The notes beneath the pieces are model-generated. The model ran no database searches, had not been told where the DNA came from, and saw only the letters and a list, made by a program, of their open reading frames with translations. From JBBRYW01 sp038253945 (GTDB lineage: Bacteria; Actinomycetota; Thermoleophilia; Gaiellales; Gaiellaceae), in assembly GCA_038253945.1 (NCBI GenBank), contig JBBSGR010000005.1, positions 1-64,000 of the forward strand: DNA of 64,000 nucleotides, written 5' to 3'. The position numbers and the translations under genes were made by a program. This document shows, piece by piece, positions 33,058-42,003 of the stretch. Position 1 is the stretch's first letter; every line of letters starts with the position of its first letter.

Positions 33058-36000
33058 TTGCGCCGCCCAGCTGCCCTCCTCGCGCTCGCGGTGGCGCTCG
33101 GCGTCGTTTCCTCGGCTGGCGCGGCTCTCCAACCGCTCCGCTACGACCCGAACGATCCCCGCAGCAGGCCACGCGTCCGGGCCGGGACGATTCAGATTCC
33201 GGCCGGCCATGCGAGCGGGCGCGTGACGGTCATCGTGACCCTTCGCAGTCCGCCTCTGGCGCTCGCGGCCGGACGCACGCTGCAGATCGCCGCCGGTTCG
33301 CGACGCCTCGATACGCACAGCAGCGCATCGCGCACGTACATCGCGCGCCTTGCTGCCGCCCAGCGAGCGGCCGTCCGCTCGCTCAAGCGAGCGATCCCCG
33401 AGGCCACGGTCTCCCGCCGACTGCAAGTCGTGCTCGACGGGTTCGCCGTCACACTCCCCGCAACGCGGCTGCCACGGCTCGTCGCGATGCCGTTCGCGGC
33501 GCGCATCTACCCGAGCGTCCGCTACACGCTGACGACGAACGAGAGCCCCAGCATCATCGGCGCGGACGTCTTCGAGGCGACCACGGGCGACCGGGGCGAC
33601 GGGATGAAGATTGCGGTCGTCGACGACGGCGTCGACCAGACGAACCCGTACTTCAATCCAAAGGGCTTCGACTACCCGCCCGGCTTCCCGCGCGGGGCGA
33701 CCAAGTCGACGACCCCGAAGGTGATCGTCGCTCGGTCGTTCCCCGGCCCGGGATCCGGGCGGGCCGGCCGCCTGCCGCTCGACCGGCGCGAGTCGTTCCA
33801 CGGGACGCACGTCGCGGGGATCGCCGCCGGCGTGGCGGGGACGTACGCTCCGCGCGGCCTCGACCATCCGCGGGTGTTCGGGCTCTCCGGCGTTGCGCCG
33901 CGCGCCTGGATCGGCAATTACCGGGTCTTCACCGTGCCCACGCCTGTCGGCAACGTCGCGAACACGCCGGAGATCGCCGCCGCGTTCGAGGCGGCGATCA
34001 AGGACGGCATGGACGTGATCAACTTCTCCGGGGGCGGCGCGACCTCCGACCCGGCGAACGACGCCCTCATCGACGTGGTCGACAACACGGCCGCCGCGGG
34101 AGTCGTCCCCGTCATCTCCGCGGGCAACGACCGGGAGGAGTTCGGCCTCGGCTCGGTGGGCTCGCCCGGGACGGCGCCCGACTCGATCTCGGTCGCCGCA
34201 GTCTCGAACAACCACCTGTTCGGCAGCACGCTGATGCTGACGTCCGCCGACGGCTCTCGGGTGCTGCAGGAAGTCGCCTACCGCTCCGCGCCGACCGTTC
34301 CCGCGACGCCGGCGAAGTGGGAGAACTTCACGCAGACGGTCGTCGACGTCAGCACTGTCACCAGCCTCGATGGGACACCGGTCGACGCCCGCCTGTGCGG
34401 TTCGAAAGGCAATCCGAACGGACCGGAGAACTCACTTCCTGCCGGCTCGCTGAAGGGAGCGATCGTGCTCGTCCAGCGCGGCCTCTGCAGCATCGTGTCG
34501 AAAGCGGCACGGGCGAAGAGCGCCGGCGCGATCGGCGTCATCCTCGTCAACGACCGACCCGGCGAGGCGAGCTTTCCGCTCCTGCCGCTGCCGCGTCTGC
34601 CCGTGCCGATGGGCATGGTCGCCGACATCGACGGGCAGCGGCTCCGAGCGGCGATCGACGCGCGCGGCGCCGGCGGTCGCGGCCAGGTCCGCGTCGCGCG
34701 CGACGTCGAGACGATCGAGACCGGGCGCGGCGGCGTCGTCACGAGCTTCTCGTCAGCGGGTCCGACCGACTTCGGCCACCTGTTGAAGCCGGACATCTCG
34801 GCGCCGGGCGGCTCCATCCTGTCGTCGACGCTGACCGAGTTCGCCGGCTCGCCGTTCGCCGTCTTCGACGGGACGAGCATGGCCGCTCCGCACGTGGCCG
34901 GCGCCGCCGCTTTGCTGCTCCAGCGCCACAGGGGCTGGACGCCGAAGCAGGTGAAGTCGGCAATCGTCCAGACCGCGGTGCCCGCATACGGCGACACCGC
35001 TCGGACGGCCGAGGCTCCGGTCCTCCTCGAGGGGGGCGGCCTCGCCAATCTCCCGCGTGCCGACACTCCCCTCCTCTTCGCCGATCCAGTCTCGCTCTCG
35101 TACGGAGATCTCGACGTCAATCACGGCGCGCAGAGGCGGCCGCTCCTCATCTCTCTCGAGGAGGCGGGAGGCGGCGCCGGAACGTGGCAGGTCCGGATCC
35201 AGCCGCAATCGGCGAGCCAGGGAGCAGCGCTCGAGCTGCCGCCGCTCGTGTCGCTCCCCCCGGGCGGGCACGCGGAGCTACCCGTCGTGGCAACTGCGGC
35301 CGCCGGTGCCGCTGCCGGCGACGACTACGGTTTCATCACGCTCACGAACGGCAGGAACGTGCGCCGTGTTCCCTACCTCTTCTACGTGACTCGGCCACAG
35401 CTCGAGCTCTCGCCGCAGCATGCGAAGCCCCTGCGCCGTCTCCAGGTCGGCGACACGCGGAACGGCAGCTCGTACGCGACCGTCTACCGGTTCCCAAGCG
35501 CCCCGTTCGGCACGCCTCCCGACGTGAACGCCCCCGGCGTAGACGAGCCCGGAGCCGAGCGCCTCTACGTCACGACCGTGAAGCGGCGCGTCGCCAACCT
35601 CGGCGTCGCCGTCGTCGGGGCGAGCCCGCCCGATGCCTCCATCCACCCGTGGTTTCTCGGCTCTCGGGACGAGAACCACGTCCAGGGCTATGCGGGCACG
35701 CCCGTCAACGTCAACGGTTTCATGTACGACTACCTGCTGGACATCGGAGCAGCCGGTGTCGCTCTTCCCAAGCCGCAGCGGTTCTACATCTCGGTCGACT
35801 CCGGGACGAACGTGTACCGGAAGCGACCCCACCCGGGTCGGTACGTGCTGCGCTCCTGGATCAACGACGTCCGGCCGCCTTCGCTTCGCCTGCTCACTAC
35901 GCGTGTATCAGCGGGCAGGCCGATGCTCGTGGCCCGCGCGGTCGACACCGGCTCCGGGGTCGATCCGTACTCGGTCGTCATGGCCTACCGCTTCTCGCTC

Positions 36001-36468
36001 GTCGCGCCGACGGCATACGACCCGGACACGGGCCTCGTCCTCTTCCCGCTGCGGGGGGCGCCGAGGCTGACGCCCGGGCGCGTGCGGCTGAACCTCGTCG
36101 CCTCGGACTTCCAGGAAGCGAAGAACGTGAACACGATCGGCAAGAACGTCATGCCGAACACGACCTATCTCGACCCGCGGCTGACGGTCGTGAAGGGCCC
36201 GGCGGTCAGCTGGCTGCTCCCCAGCTCCTCGGCGTGTGCCGGCAAGCGAAGCCGCCTGACCGTGACAGCGAGCTCCGCGCGCGCGGTTGCTTCCGTGCGT
36301 TTCTTCGACGGCAAGCGGCCGATCCGGACGGTCCGGCGTAAAGTCGACAGCCTCTACGTGACGACCTGGGGAGCCCGGAAGCGTGGACGGCACGTTCTGC
36401 GTGCCGTCGTCCGCGATCGATCCGGCAAGTCAGCCGCTGCGACGCTCGCGGTTCGCGTCTGCCGTTGA
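33058..36468 (+). CDS. Large secreted subtilisin-like serine protease (S8) with PA domain
   Basis: A 1136-residue exported protease. The signal peptide is residues about 1-23 (AALLALAVALGVVSSAGA). An I9-like propeptide (about 50-165) precedes the catalytic domain: D189 (IAVVDDGVD), H248 (FHGTHVAGIAAG), oxyanion N357 (ISAGNDRE) and S607 (DGTSMAAPHVAGAAALLL). A PA domain (about 460-560, GAIVLVQRGLCSIVSKAARA) is inserted before the catalytic Ser. About 500 C-terminal residues form beta-sandwich domains (fibronectin-like or Ig-like). The start is TTG 33058 with no ribosome-binding site; a TACCCT-like -10 box at 33042-33047 suggests leaderless transcription. It is among the largest genes in the window. 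Confidence 0.92.
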   Translation: MRRPAALLALAVALGVVSSAGAALQPLRYDPNDPRSRPRVRAGTIQIPAGHASGRVTVIVTLRSPPLALAAGRTLQIAAGSRRLDTHSSASRTYIARLAAAQRAAVRSLKRAIPEATVSRRLQVVLDGFAVTLPATRLPRLVAMPFAARIYPSVRYTLTTNESPSIIGADVFEATTGDRGDGMKIAVVDDGVDQTNPYFNPKGFDYPPGFPRGATKSTTPKVIVARSFPGPGSGRAGRLPLDRRESFHGTHVAGIAAGVAGTYAPRGLDHPRVFGLSGVAPRAWIGNYRVFTVPTPVGNVANTPEIAAAFEAAIKDGMDVINFSGGGATSDPANDALIDVVDNTAAAGVVPVISAGNDREEFGLGSVGSPGTAPDSISVAAVSNNHLFGSTLMLTSADGSRVLQEVAYRSAPTVPATPAKWENFTQTVVDVSTVTSLDGTPVDARLCGSKGNPNGPENSLPAGSLKGAIVLVQRGLCSIVSKAARAKSAGAIGVILVNDRPGEASFPLLPLPRLPVPMGMVADIDGQRLRAAIDARGAGGRGQVRVARDVETIETGRGGVVTSFSSAGPTDFGHLLKPDISAPGGSILSSTLTEFAGSPFAVFDGTSMAAPHVAGAAALLLQRHRGWTPKQVKSAIVQTAVPAYGDTARTAEAPVLLEGGGLANLPRADTPLLFADPVSLSYGDLDVNHGAQRRPLLISLEEAGGGAGTWQVRIQPQSASQGAALELPPLVSLPPGGHAELPVVATAAAGAAAGDDYGFITLTNGRNVRRVPYLFYVTRPQLELSPQHAKPLRRLQVGDTRNGSSYATVYRFPSAPFGTPPDVNAPGVDEPGAERLYVTTVKRRVANLGVAVVGASPPDASIHPWFLGSRDENHVQGYAGTPVNVNGFMYDYLLDIGAAGVALPKPQRFYISVDSGTNVYRKRPHPGRYVLRSWINDVRPPSLRLLTTRVSAGRPMLVARAVDTGSGVDPYSVVMAYRFSLVAPTAYDPDTGLVLFPLRGAPRLTPGRVRLNLVASDFQEAKNVNTIGKNVMPNTTYLDPRLTVVKGPAVSWLLPSSSACAGKRSRLTVTASSARAVASVRFFDGKRPIRTVRRKVDSLYVTTWGARKRGRHVLRAVVRDRSGKSAAATLAVRVCR

Positions 36469-36474
36469 TGCGCA

Positions 36475-37305
36475 GTGCGTACGACTCTCCACGATCGCAA
36501 TCAACGTCGAGGGGGTAAGAACATTCGGCGAGTAGCCGTCATCACCGGCGCATCGTCCGGAATCGGCGCCGCGATCACACGCCGGCTCGCCGCGGGAGAA
36601 TGGCACTGCGTCCTGCTCGCCCGCCGGGAGGAGCGGCTGCGCGAGATCGCGACGGAGGTCGGCGGCGAGTATGAGTTGTGCGACGTCTCGGACCGGGAGT
36701 GGGTGGAGCGGGTCGCCACCTCGGTGCGCGAGCGGCACCCCGCGGTCCACCTGCTCGTCAACAGCGCGGGCATGCCCGGCCGCGCCGGCCTCTTCGATGC
36801 CGAGCCCGGGCTGATCGAGCAGGTGGTTCGTGTCAACTACCTCGGCAGCCTGTGGTGCCTGCGGGCGCTCCTGCCGGCGCTCGAGCAGGCCCCGCCCTCG
36901 GACGTCGTCAACATCGTCTCGGTGTCGGGCACCGTCGCCTGGGGCCCGTCGGGCCCCTACTCGGCGGCCAAGCATGCCCAGCTCGCCTTTTCCCGCGCGG
37001 CGGCGGCCGAGCTGCGGCCACGGGGAGTCCGGGTGCACACGGTCAACCCGGGGTTCGTCGAGACGGAGGGCTTTCCGCAGCGGGGGACGCTCGGCAACCG
37101 GCTGCTCGTGCGTGCAGTGATCGATCCCGACGACGTGGCCGCCCACGTGATCCGAGTGCTGGAGCGGGATCGCTCAGAGACCTTCGTGCCGTCCTGGTAC
37201 CGCGTCGCGGCGATCGCACAGGCGATCGCGCCGGGATTGTTGGCGCGCCTGCTTGCTAGCGCCGGATCCCGCAGGCATCGCGCAGCTCGCGGACGCGCGA
37301 CCTGA
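36475..37305 (+). CDS. Short-chain dehydrogenase/reductase
   Basis: A 276-residue or shorter SDR. TGASSGIG (Rossmann), NSAG, the Ser of VSVSG and YSAAK (YxxxK) are all present, so the catalytic tetrad is complete. The first canonical start, GTG 36475, has no ribosome-binding site. A strong one, GAGGGGG at 36509-36515, instead sits 7 bases before an in-frame ATT at 36523 (MRRVAVITGASSGIG). That would be a normal SDR N-terminus, so an ATT start or a miscalled ATG is plausible. Substrate unknown. The 3' end overlaps the converging zinc-ribbon gene. Confidence 0.88.
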   Translation: MRTTLHDRNQRRGGKNIRRVAVITGASSGIGAAITRRLAAGEWHCVLLARREERLREIATEVGGEYELCDVSDREWVERVATSVRERHPAVHLLVNSAGMPGRAGLFDAEPGLIEQVVRVNYLGSLWCLRALLPALEQAPPSDVVNIVSVSGTVAWGPSGPYSAAKHAQLAFSRAAAAELRPRGVRVHTVNPGFVETEGFPQRGTLGNRLLVRAVIDPDDVAAHVIRVLERDRSETFVPSWYRVAAIAQAIAPGLLARLLASAGSRRHRAARGRAT

Positions 37306-37624
37306 AGCCCCGCGTCTCGAGCGCCACGGGCGCCGACCCGGCCAGGAAGCCGACCAGCCGCCGCGCCTCCGCCTCGTCCAGCGAGACCGCGGCCGTCGCC
37401 TCGGCTCGCTCGTCGCGCTCGCTCCAGACGCTGAAGCGGACGTGCCGCTCCTCCTCGCGCGGGCCGAGGTAGCGCGACACCCGCAGCGAGCGGCCGCGGT
37501 CGTCCTGGAGGAGCGGGTGCGAGGAGAAGAACTCGACCAGCTTCAGACGCTGCGGGGCTGCACACCAGGGGCAGAAACGGAACGGCCTCTCGACTTCACC
37601 GCCGCAGCGCGCGCACGCTTGCAT
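37256..37624 (-). CDS. Zinc-ribbon protein of unknown function
   Basis: A 122-residue soluble protein. The N-terminus is a clear four-Cys zinc ribbon (CARCGGEV, then FCPWCAAPQR). The rest forms an alpha/beta domain with YLGPREEERHVRFSVWSERD. No catalytic residues are recognised. It converges with the SDR gene and overlaps it by 50 bases, and it is divergent from the small thioredoxin-fold gene. Confidence 0.75.
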   Translation of the reverse strand: MQACARCGGEVERPFRFCPWCAAPQRLKLVEFFSSHPLLQDDRGRSLRVSRYLGPREEERHVRFSVWSERDERAEATAAVSLDEAEARRLVGFLAGSAPVALETRGFRSRVRELRDACGIRR

Positions 37625-37683
37625 CCGAACCTCCCAGGTCGACGAAAGAGCCTACACCCGGGGGCCGCAGGTACCGTAGCCCC

Positions 37684-37986
37684 ATGAGGGTGGAACTCTT
37701 CTACTGGGACGGCTGCCCGTCGTACCCAGAGGCCGACGAGTTGCTCGCCGACGTGCTTCGCTCCTACGGCCTGGACGATGAGATCGTACGCCACGAGGTG
37801 AAGACGCAGGCCGAAGCGGAAGCTCTTCGCTTCCCCGGCTCGCCCACGATCAGGATCGACGGCAGGGACGTCGACCCGCGCGGCGCCGACGGTCCGCCTG
37901 CGCTGTCCTGCCGCATCTACCACCTCTCCGACGGGCGGGTCTCGCCCGTGCCGAGCCGGGAGTCGCTCGAGCGGGCGGTGGTATGA
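37684..37986 (+). CDS. Small thioredoxin-fold protein (DF-type, CPSY motif)
   Basis: A 100-residue thioredoxin-like protein with a Cys-Pro-x-Tyr active-site loop (FYWDGCPSYPEADELLADVL) and the cis-Pro strand FPGSPTIRIDGRDVDP. A third Cys occurs in LSCRIY. Only one active-site cysteine is present. It is probably a thiol-dependent reductase or mercury-resistance-like protein. ATGA overlaps the next gene, also thioredoxin-fold, so the two form an operon. Confidence 0.82.
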   Translation: MRVELFYWDGCPSYPEADELLADVLRSYGLDDEIVRHEVKTQAEAEALRFPGSPTIRIDGRDVDPRGADGPPALSCRIYHLSDGRVSPVPSRESLERAVV

Positions 37987-38510
37987 CCCTCGCGAGCGGG
38001 TCCCAAGCGATCGCGTTCACGCTCCCGGGCGTCGACGGCCGCGAGCATTCCCTCGACGACTACGCGGACGCGACGGCCCTCGCCGTCGTCTGGTCGTGCA
38101 ACCACTGCCCGTACGTGCAGGCGTGGGAAGGGCGGATGAAGGCGATCCAGCGGGACTACGCCGTGCGCGGCGCTCGCCTGGTCGCGATCAACTCGAACAA
38201 CGCCGACTCGCGTCCCGCGGACTCGTTCGAGGAGATGAAGCTGCGCGCCGAGGAGCAGGGGTTCAACTTCGACTACCTGCACGACGAGAATCAGGCGGTG
38301 GCGCACGCCTACGGGCCGAGCCGAACGCCGGAGGTCTTCCTCTTCGACGCCGAGCGTCGACTCGTCTACCACGGCGCGATCGACGACTCGCGCGACGAGC
38401 AGGCGGTTTCACAGAATTACCTACGCGATGCGCTGGAAGCCCTGCTCGCCGGCCGCGAGCCGAGGGTCGCCGAGACGCCGCCGGTCGGGTGCTCGGTCAA
38501 GTGGAAGTAG
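37983..38510 (+). CDS. Thioredoxin-family redoxin (AhpC/TSA-like)
   Basis: A 175-residue redoxin. The active site is VVWSCNHCPYVQAWEGRM, with CxxC. The fold markers AINSNNADSRPADSFEEMK, FDYLHDENQAVAHAYG and TPEVFLFDAERRLVYHGAID-D match the thiol-oxidoreductase family often annotated as thioredoxin family protein or peroxiredoxin. A C-terminal VGCSVKWK motif is family-typical. It is translationally coupled to the upstream small thioredoxin-fold gene. No signal peptide is seen, so it should be cytosolic. Confidence 0.88.
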   Translation: MTLASGSQAIAFTLPGVDGREHSLDDYADATALAVVWSCNHCPYVQAWEGRMKAIQRDYAVRGARLVAINSNNADSRPADSFEEMKLRAEEQGFNFDYLHDENQAVAHAYGPSRTPEVFLFDAERRLVYHGAIDDSRDEQAVSQNYLRDALEALLAGREPRVAETPPVGCSVKWK

Positions 38511-39216
38511 GCTGAGCGTCCCCTGCCGGCAGCCAATCCGGGTGCTGGGCGACCCACTCCTCGGCGGCGCGTAGCTGCTTGGGCGTGTTGACGGTTAGCC
38601 AGACCCCCTCGTAGCGGAAGGCGCGCAGCCTTCCCTCGGCGGCGAGCTCCGGGAACATCGTTTGCTCGTGGTCGCCCCGCTCGGGTAGGCGCTCGAGCGC
38701 CTCGGCGCCGAAGACGTAGACGCCGCAGCTGATCCAGAACGGAAGGCGGGGCGCCTCGCGGAAGCCGGTGACGGCATCGTCGTCCGAGAGGTCGACGATG
38801 CCGAAGGCGCTCGTCATCGGCGTCACGGTGATCGTGGCGGCGGCGCCCGTCGCGCGGTGCCGCTCGAGCAGCGCGGCGTAGTCGAGCGCGAGCAGATCGT
38901 CGGCGTTCAAGGCAAACACCGGGCCGCCGCCCGACAGCAGGCGGGCGGCAAAGCGCAGCCCTCCTCCCCGGCCGAGCGGCTCCGGCTCGGGTGCGGTCAC
39001 GATCTCGGCGCCGAGACCCGTCAGCTCGCGCTCGAACTCGCGCTCGCGCCCCGCGGAGCACGAGACGACCACGCGCTCGACGCCGGCGCGCGCGAGCGCA
39101 GCCACCTGGTAGGAGCACAGGGGGCGGCCGGCGACCGGAACGAGCGCCTTCGGCCGGCCCTGGGCGGCCTCTCCCAGACGCTCGCCCTTCCCGCCCGCAA
39201 GCAAGAGCGCATCCAC
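38497..39216 (-). CDS. Nucleoside triphosphate sugar-phosphate nucleotidyltransferase
   Basis: A 239-residue protein of the NTP_transferase family. The signature is LLLAGGKGERLGEAAQGRPK with KALVPVAGRPL. LNADDLLALDY binds metal, and the C-terminal block YEGVWLTVNTPKQLRAAEEW is family-typical. It probably makes an NDP-sugar from sugar-1-phosphate. The length is on the short side, like mannose-1-phosphate guanylyltransferase or glucose-1-phosphate thymidylyltransferase catalytic domains. Converges with the redoxin gene, overlapping by 14 bases. Confidence 0.88.
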   Translation of the reverse strand: MDALLLAGGKGERLGEAAQGRPKALVPVAGRPLCSYQVAALARAGVERVVVSCSAGREREFERELTGLGAEIVTAPEPEPLGRGGGLRFAARLLSGGGPVFALNADDLLALDYAALLERHRATGAAATITVTPMTSAFGIVDLSDDDAVTGFREAPRLPFWISCGVYVFGAEALERLPERGDHEQTMFPELAAEGRLRAFRYEGVWLTVNTPKQLRAAEEWVAQHPDWLPAGDAQPTST

Positions 39217-39225
39217 GCTGGAAAC

Positions 39226-39942
39226 CTACGCGGAGAGCGCCGGCTTCACGAGCAGGTACCAGCCGATCTCCGCGGTGTACGCGCTCTCACCGGGAGCGGC
39301 GGCGCGGGCCCGCTCGCGAGCGTCGCCCTCGCAGGCGGCGAGATCGAGGTACGGCTCGAGCTCGCGCGTTTCCCGCAGGAACTCCGAACGCTCTAGCACA
39401 AGCCCATTCGACTCGAACAGGCCCCGGAGGTCGACGTCGGCGAGCGCCCGGGTGTGAGAAGGATCACGCGCCCGCTCGAAGCGGTTCAGCTCGATCGCCG
39501 CGAGCGGATCGGCCGGCGCGATCTGGTCGATAACTAGAACGTGGCCGCCCGGCCTCGTGACGCGCACGAGCTCGGCGACGGCAAGCTCGGGTCGCGCGAC
39601 ATGGTGAAGCGTGCGCAGGGTCGCCGCGAGGTCGAACGAGCCGCTGTCCAGGTCGAGCCCCACGATGTCGCCCTCGACGAAGGAGACGTTCGGAAACTCA
39701 CGGCCTCGCTTCCGCCCTTCGTCCAGCAGCTCCGGCACCAGATCGACGGCGAGGACCTCGCGCACGAACGGGGCGAGAGCAAACGACAGCGCGCCGGTGC
39801 CCGCCCCCGCGTCGAGCACGCGCTCGTGACCGTGGAGCGGAAGGAAGGCCCGGACCTCGTCCCGCAGCTCGGCCCGGCGCCGCTCCTCCTTCTCGGCCAC
39901 GAGCGCGGCCGTTGCCGCAAACCGACTCCTCAGCGGGTCCAC
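39226..39942 (-). CDS. Class I SAM-dependent methyltransferase
   Basis: A 238-residue methyltransferase. Motif I is VLDAGAGTGALSFALAPFV, followed by VLAVDLVPELLDEG, FVEGDIVGLDLDSGSFDLAA and TRPGGHVLVIDQIAP. This is the UbiE/ArsM-like subgroup. The target is unknown. It reads in the same direction as the nucleotidyltransferase, with a 9-bp gap. A hairpin terminator separates it from the secreted Ig-like gene upstream. Confidence 0.9.
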   Translation of the reverse strand: MDPLRSRFAATAALVAEKEERRRAELRDEVRAFLPLHGHERVLDAGAGTGALSFALAPFVREVLAVDLVPELLDEGRKRGREFPNVSFVEGDIVGLDLDSGSFDLAATLRTLHHVARPELAVAELVRVTRPGGHVLVIDQIAPADPLAAIELNRFERARDPSHTRALADVDLRGLFESNGLVLERSEFLRETRELEPYLDLAACEGDARERARAAAPGESAYTAEIGWYLLVKPALSA

Positions 39943-39964
39943 GACACGGATTCTCTCGGAAAGA

Positions 39965-39993
39965 GACCGGGGCCGCGCGCGGCGGCCCCGGTC
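39965..39993 (-). terminator. Hairpin terminator after the Ig-like secreted gene
   Basis: A 10-bp perfect stem (39965-39974 with 39984-39993) and a 9-nt GC loop lie 10 bases past the stop of the minus-strand gene at 40003. On that strand the stem is followed by TCTTTCC. Confidence 0.7.
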
Positions 39994-40002
39994 CCTTGCC
40001 GG

Positions 40003-40869
40003 CTAGCCGAGCGGCGAGCCGAGGCTCACCTGCACCAGACGCCTCGTGGAGACGCCGGCAAGCAGGCTGTCACCCTCCTTGCGAGCGCGCAGGAAGACGA
40101 CGAGGGCCGACCCTTGCTGCAGCGGCAGGCTCGCCGTCGGGCGGAACGAGAACGTCGCATAACCGTCCTCCGCGGTGGGCTGCTCGGGCTCCTGGACGAT
40201 GCGGTTGTACGGGACGCCGAGGGCGAAGACGAGCGCGCCGCGAACGACGTAGCCCCGCGTGTCCGTCACGCGGAACCGGCCGCTGAACGGCGATCTCGAC
40301 CGAACCGGGTTGGGCGAGAACGAGACCCCCGTGAGGACGAGGCGCTGCGGCGGCGCGACGCTCGACGCGGGAATCGAGATCTTGCCGTCCGCGAGCCGGC
40401 TCTGTCCGGCGGGGCCCGATGGAGCAGGAGGCGGAGGAGGCGGAGGAGGCGGAGTGACCGTGTCCCCTCGCCTGTGGATGACGGCACTCGCCCGTGAGAT
40501 CGCGGCGCTCGAGCCGTCCTTGTTCGTCGCGGTCACGAGTGCGCGCAGCCGGTGACCCGCCTCCGTGGAGGTGGCTCCGTACGTTCGAGCCGTGGCGCCC
40601 GGGATATCGACGCAATTGGCCCCGCCGCCGCCGCAGCGGCGCCACTGGTAGGCGAACTTGAGCGGCCTGGCGCCGGCCCACCCTCCGACCCTGACGAAGA
40701 GCACCTGGCCCACCTGCGGCACGCCGCCGATGGACGGCAGTGACGTATTCGCCGGCGGGCTCGCGGTCGGAGCTGCAGCCGCGGCCATCGCGACTACCCC
40801 GGCCAGGAGCACGGCCCCGGCGCCGAAGATGCCGTTACGAGAGATCGAGATACTTCGCACAGCGATCAC
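40003..40869 (-). CDS. Secreted Ig-like repeat protein with poly-proline linker
   Basis: A 288-residue exported protein. The signal peptide is about residues 12-33 (FGAGAVLLAGVVAMAAAAA). An Ig-like repeat follows (GGVPQVGQVLFVRVGGWAGA, FAYQWRRCGGGGANCVDIPG, LRALVTATNKDGSSAA), a form very common in Thermoleophilia and Solirubrobacterales. A TPPPPPPPPPAP linker then leads to a beta-sandwich of about 120 residues. The start is GTG 40869 behind AGGGGG. The protein is probably cell-surface, with no enzymatic motif. Confidence 0.8.
   Translation of the reverse strand: MIAVRSISISRNGIFGAGAVLLAGVVAMAAAAAPTASPPANTSLPSIGGVPQVGQVLFVRVGGWAGARPLKFAYQWRRCGGGGANCVDIPGATARTYGATSTEAGHRLRALVTATNKDGSSAAISRASAVIHRRGDTVTPPPPPPPPPAPSGPAGQSRLADGKISIPASSVAPPQRLVLTGVSFSPNPVRSRSPFSGRFRVTDTRGYVVRGALVFALGVPYNRIVQEPEQPTAEDGYATFSFRPTASLPLQQGSALVVFLRARKEGDSLLAGVSTRRLVQVSLGSPLG
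40427..40453. repeat. Three 9-bp tandem repeats (GGAGGCGGA)
   Basis: Three exact tandem copies encode, on the minus strand, the poly-proline linker of the secreted Ig-like protein. Copy number could vary in frame. Confidence 0.8.
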
Positions 40870-40965
40870 CCCCTATGTGATCGAGCGGTTGATACCTATT
40901 GGAACGCAGGCGCCTCTCGGCCGTTTGCCGAGAACGGGCCGTTTTACCGGTCGCTTACCGGAGCC

Positions 40966-42003
40966 TCACCTCACCCGGACAGACTCGCGCCGAACGAGCT
41001 CGAGCGCCTCTTCCCGGGTGGAGACCGTGCCCGCGGCCCGCTCCTCCTCGATCAGCTCCAGCATCCGTCCGATCTCCGGCCCTGGAGGCAGGCCGAGCTC
41101 GTCGCCGCGGAGAAGCGGCTCCCGCGGCTCCCGCCCCCGAGCAGCTCGCACGGCAGCAGTCAAATCAGACGCGCCCAGGAAGGCGAGCGCATCGAGTGCC
41201 CAGGGCTCGGTTGCGCGCCGGAAGCGGTGGATCTCACGCGGCGAGTCGTCGGCCGGACGGCGGGCCGCCCGCAACGTGCGACCGTATCGCTCGAGGCGGG
41301 TCGAGATCGGCAGCCGCTCGAGGTTGCGTCCGAGCACCGCGACGAGCAGAAAATCGCTCGGCTCGACCGAATCGACCCGCTCGAGCCGCTCGAGCGAGCC
41401 GCCGAGCGGCTCCAGGAGGCCCAGCTCGTCGAGTCGCTGGAAGCCGCGGGGCGAGAGCCGCACGAGCTCGGCCAGGATGCGCTCGCCGGCCGGGCGCGTC
41501 ACGAGGTGGGCGCTCGTGCGAAGGGCGGTCGCCGTCACGGAGTCCAGCTCGAAGCTCAGCTCGTCCTCGATCCGGACCGCCCGGAGCAGCCGCAGCGGGT
41601 CGTCGGCAAGGACGCGATCGCTCAGCGCGCGAAGAACGCGGGCCTCGAGGTCGGCCCGGCCCGAGAACGGGTCGACGAAGTCGCCCCCCTCGAGCGGCTC
41701 CGCGATCGCGTTGATCGTGAAGTCACGACCGGCGAGATCGACCTCGATCGTCTCCTTGAGCGGCGTGAAGTCGATGGTCCGTCCGTCGCCAAGTGCGACC
41801 CGCCAGGCGCCATGCCGCTCGGAGAGCGGAAAGACGGCGCCGCCGGATCGCCGCGCGTAGGCGCGAGCGGTTTCCCGAGGCTTTCCGCAGGCGATGTCCA
41901 GATCGACGATGGGCCGGCCCAGCAGCTCGTCTCGAACCGCGCCGCCGACGACCCACGCTTCCTCGCCCGCCAGGAGCTCGCGCGCTAGTTCACGCACGTT
42001 CAT
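40966..42003 (-). CDS. CCA tRNA nucleotidyltransferase-like / poly(A) polymerase family
   Basis: A 345-residue class II nucleotidyltransferase. The GG-x-VRD motif is VVGGAVRDELLGRPIVDLDI (with Asp-x-Asp), followed by VFPLSERHGAWRVALGDGRT and DFTPLKETIEVDLAGRDFTINAIA, then RLLRAVRIEDELSFELD. Because none of the tRNA genes in this window encodes CCA, a CCA-adding enzyme is needed. The family also includes poly(A) polymerases. There is no HD domain, and it is shorter than bacterial CCA enzymes of the fused type. The stop lies 97 bases before the Ig-like gene. ATGA overlap with alr upstream. Confidence 0.88.
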   Translation of the reverse strand: MNVRELARELLAGEEAWVVGGAVRDELLGRPIVDLDIACGKPRETARAYARRSGGAVFPLSERHGAWRVALGDGRTIDFTPLKETIEVDLAGRDFTINAIAEPLEGGDFVDPFSGRADLEARVLRALSDRVLADDPLRLLRAVRIEDELSFELDSVTATALRTSAHLVTRPAGERILAELVRLSPRGFQRLDELGLLEPLGGSLERLERVDSVEPSDFLLVAVLGRNLERLPISTRLERYGRTLRAARRPADDSPREIHRFRRATEPWALDALAFLGASDLTAAVRAARGREPREPLLRGDELGLPPGPEIGRMLELIEEERAAGTVSTREEALELVRRESVRVR

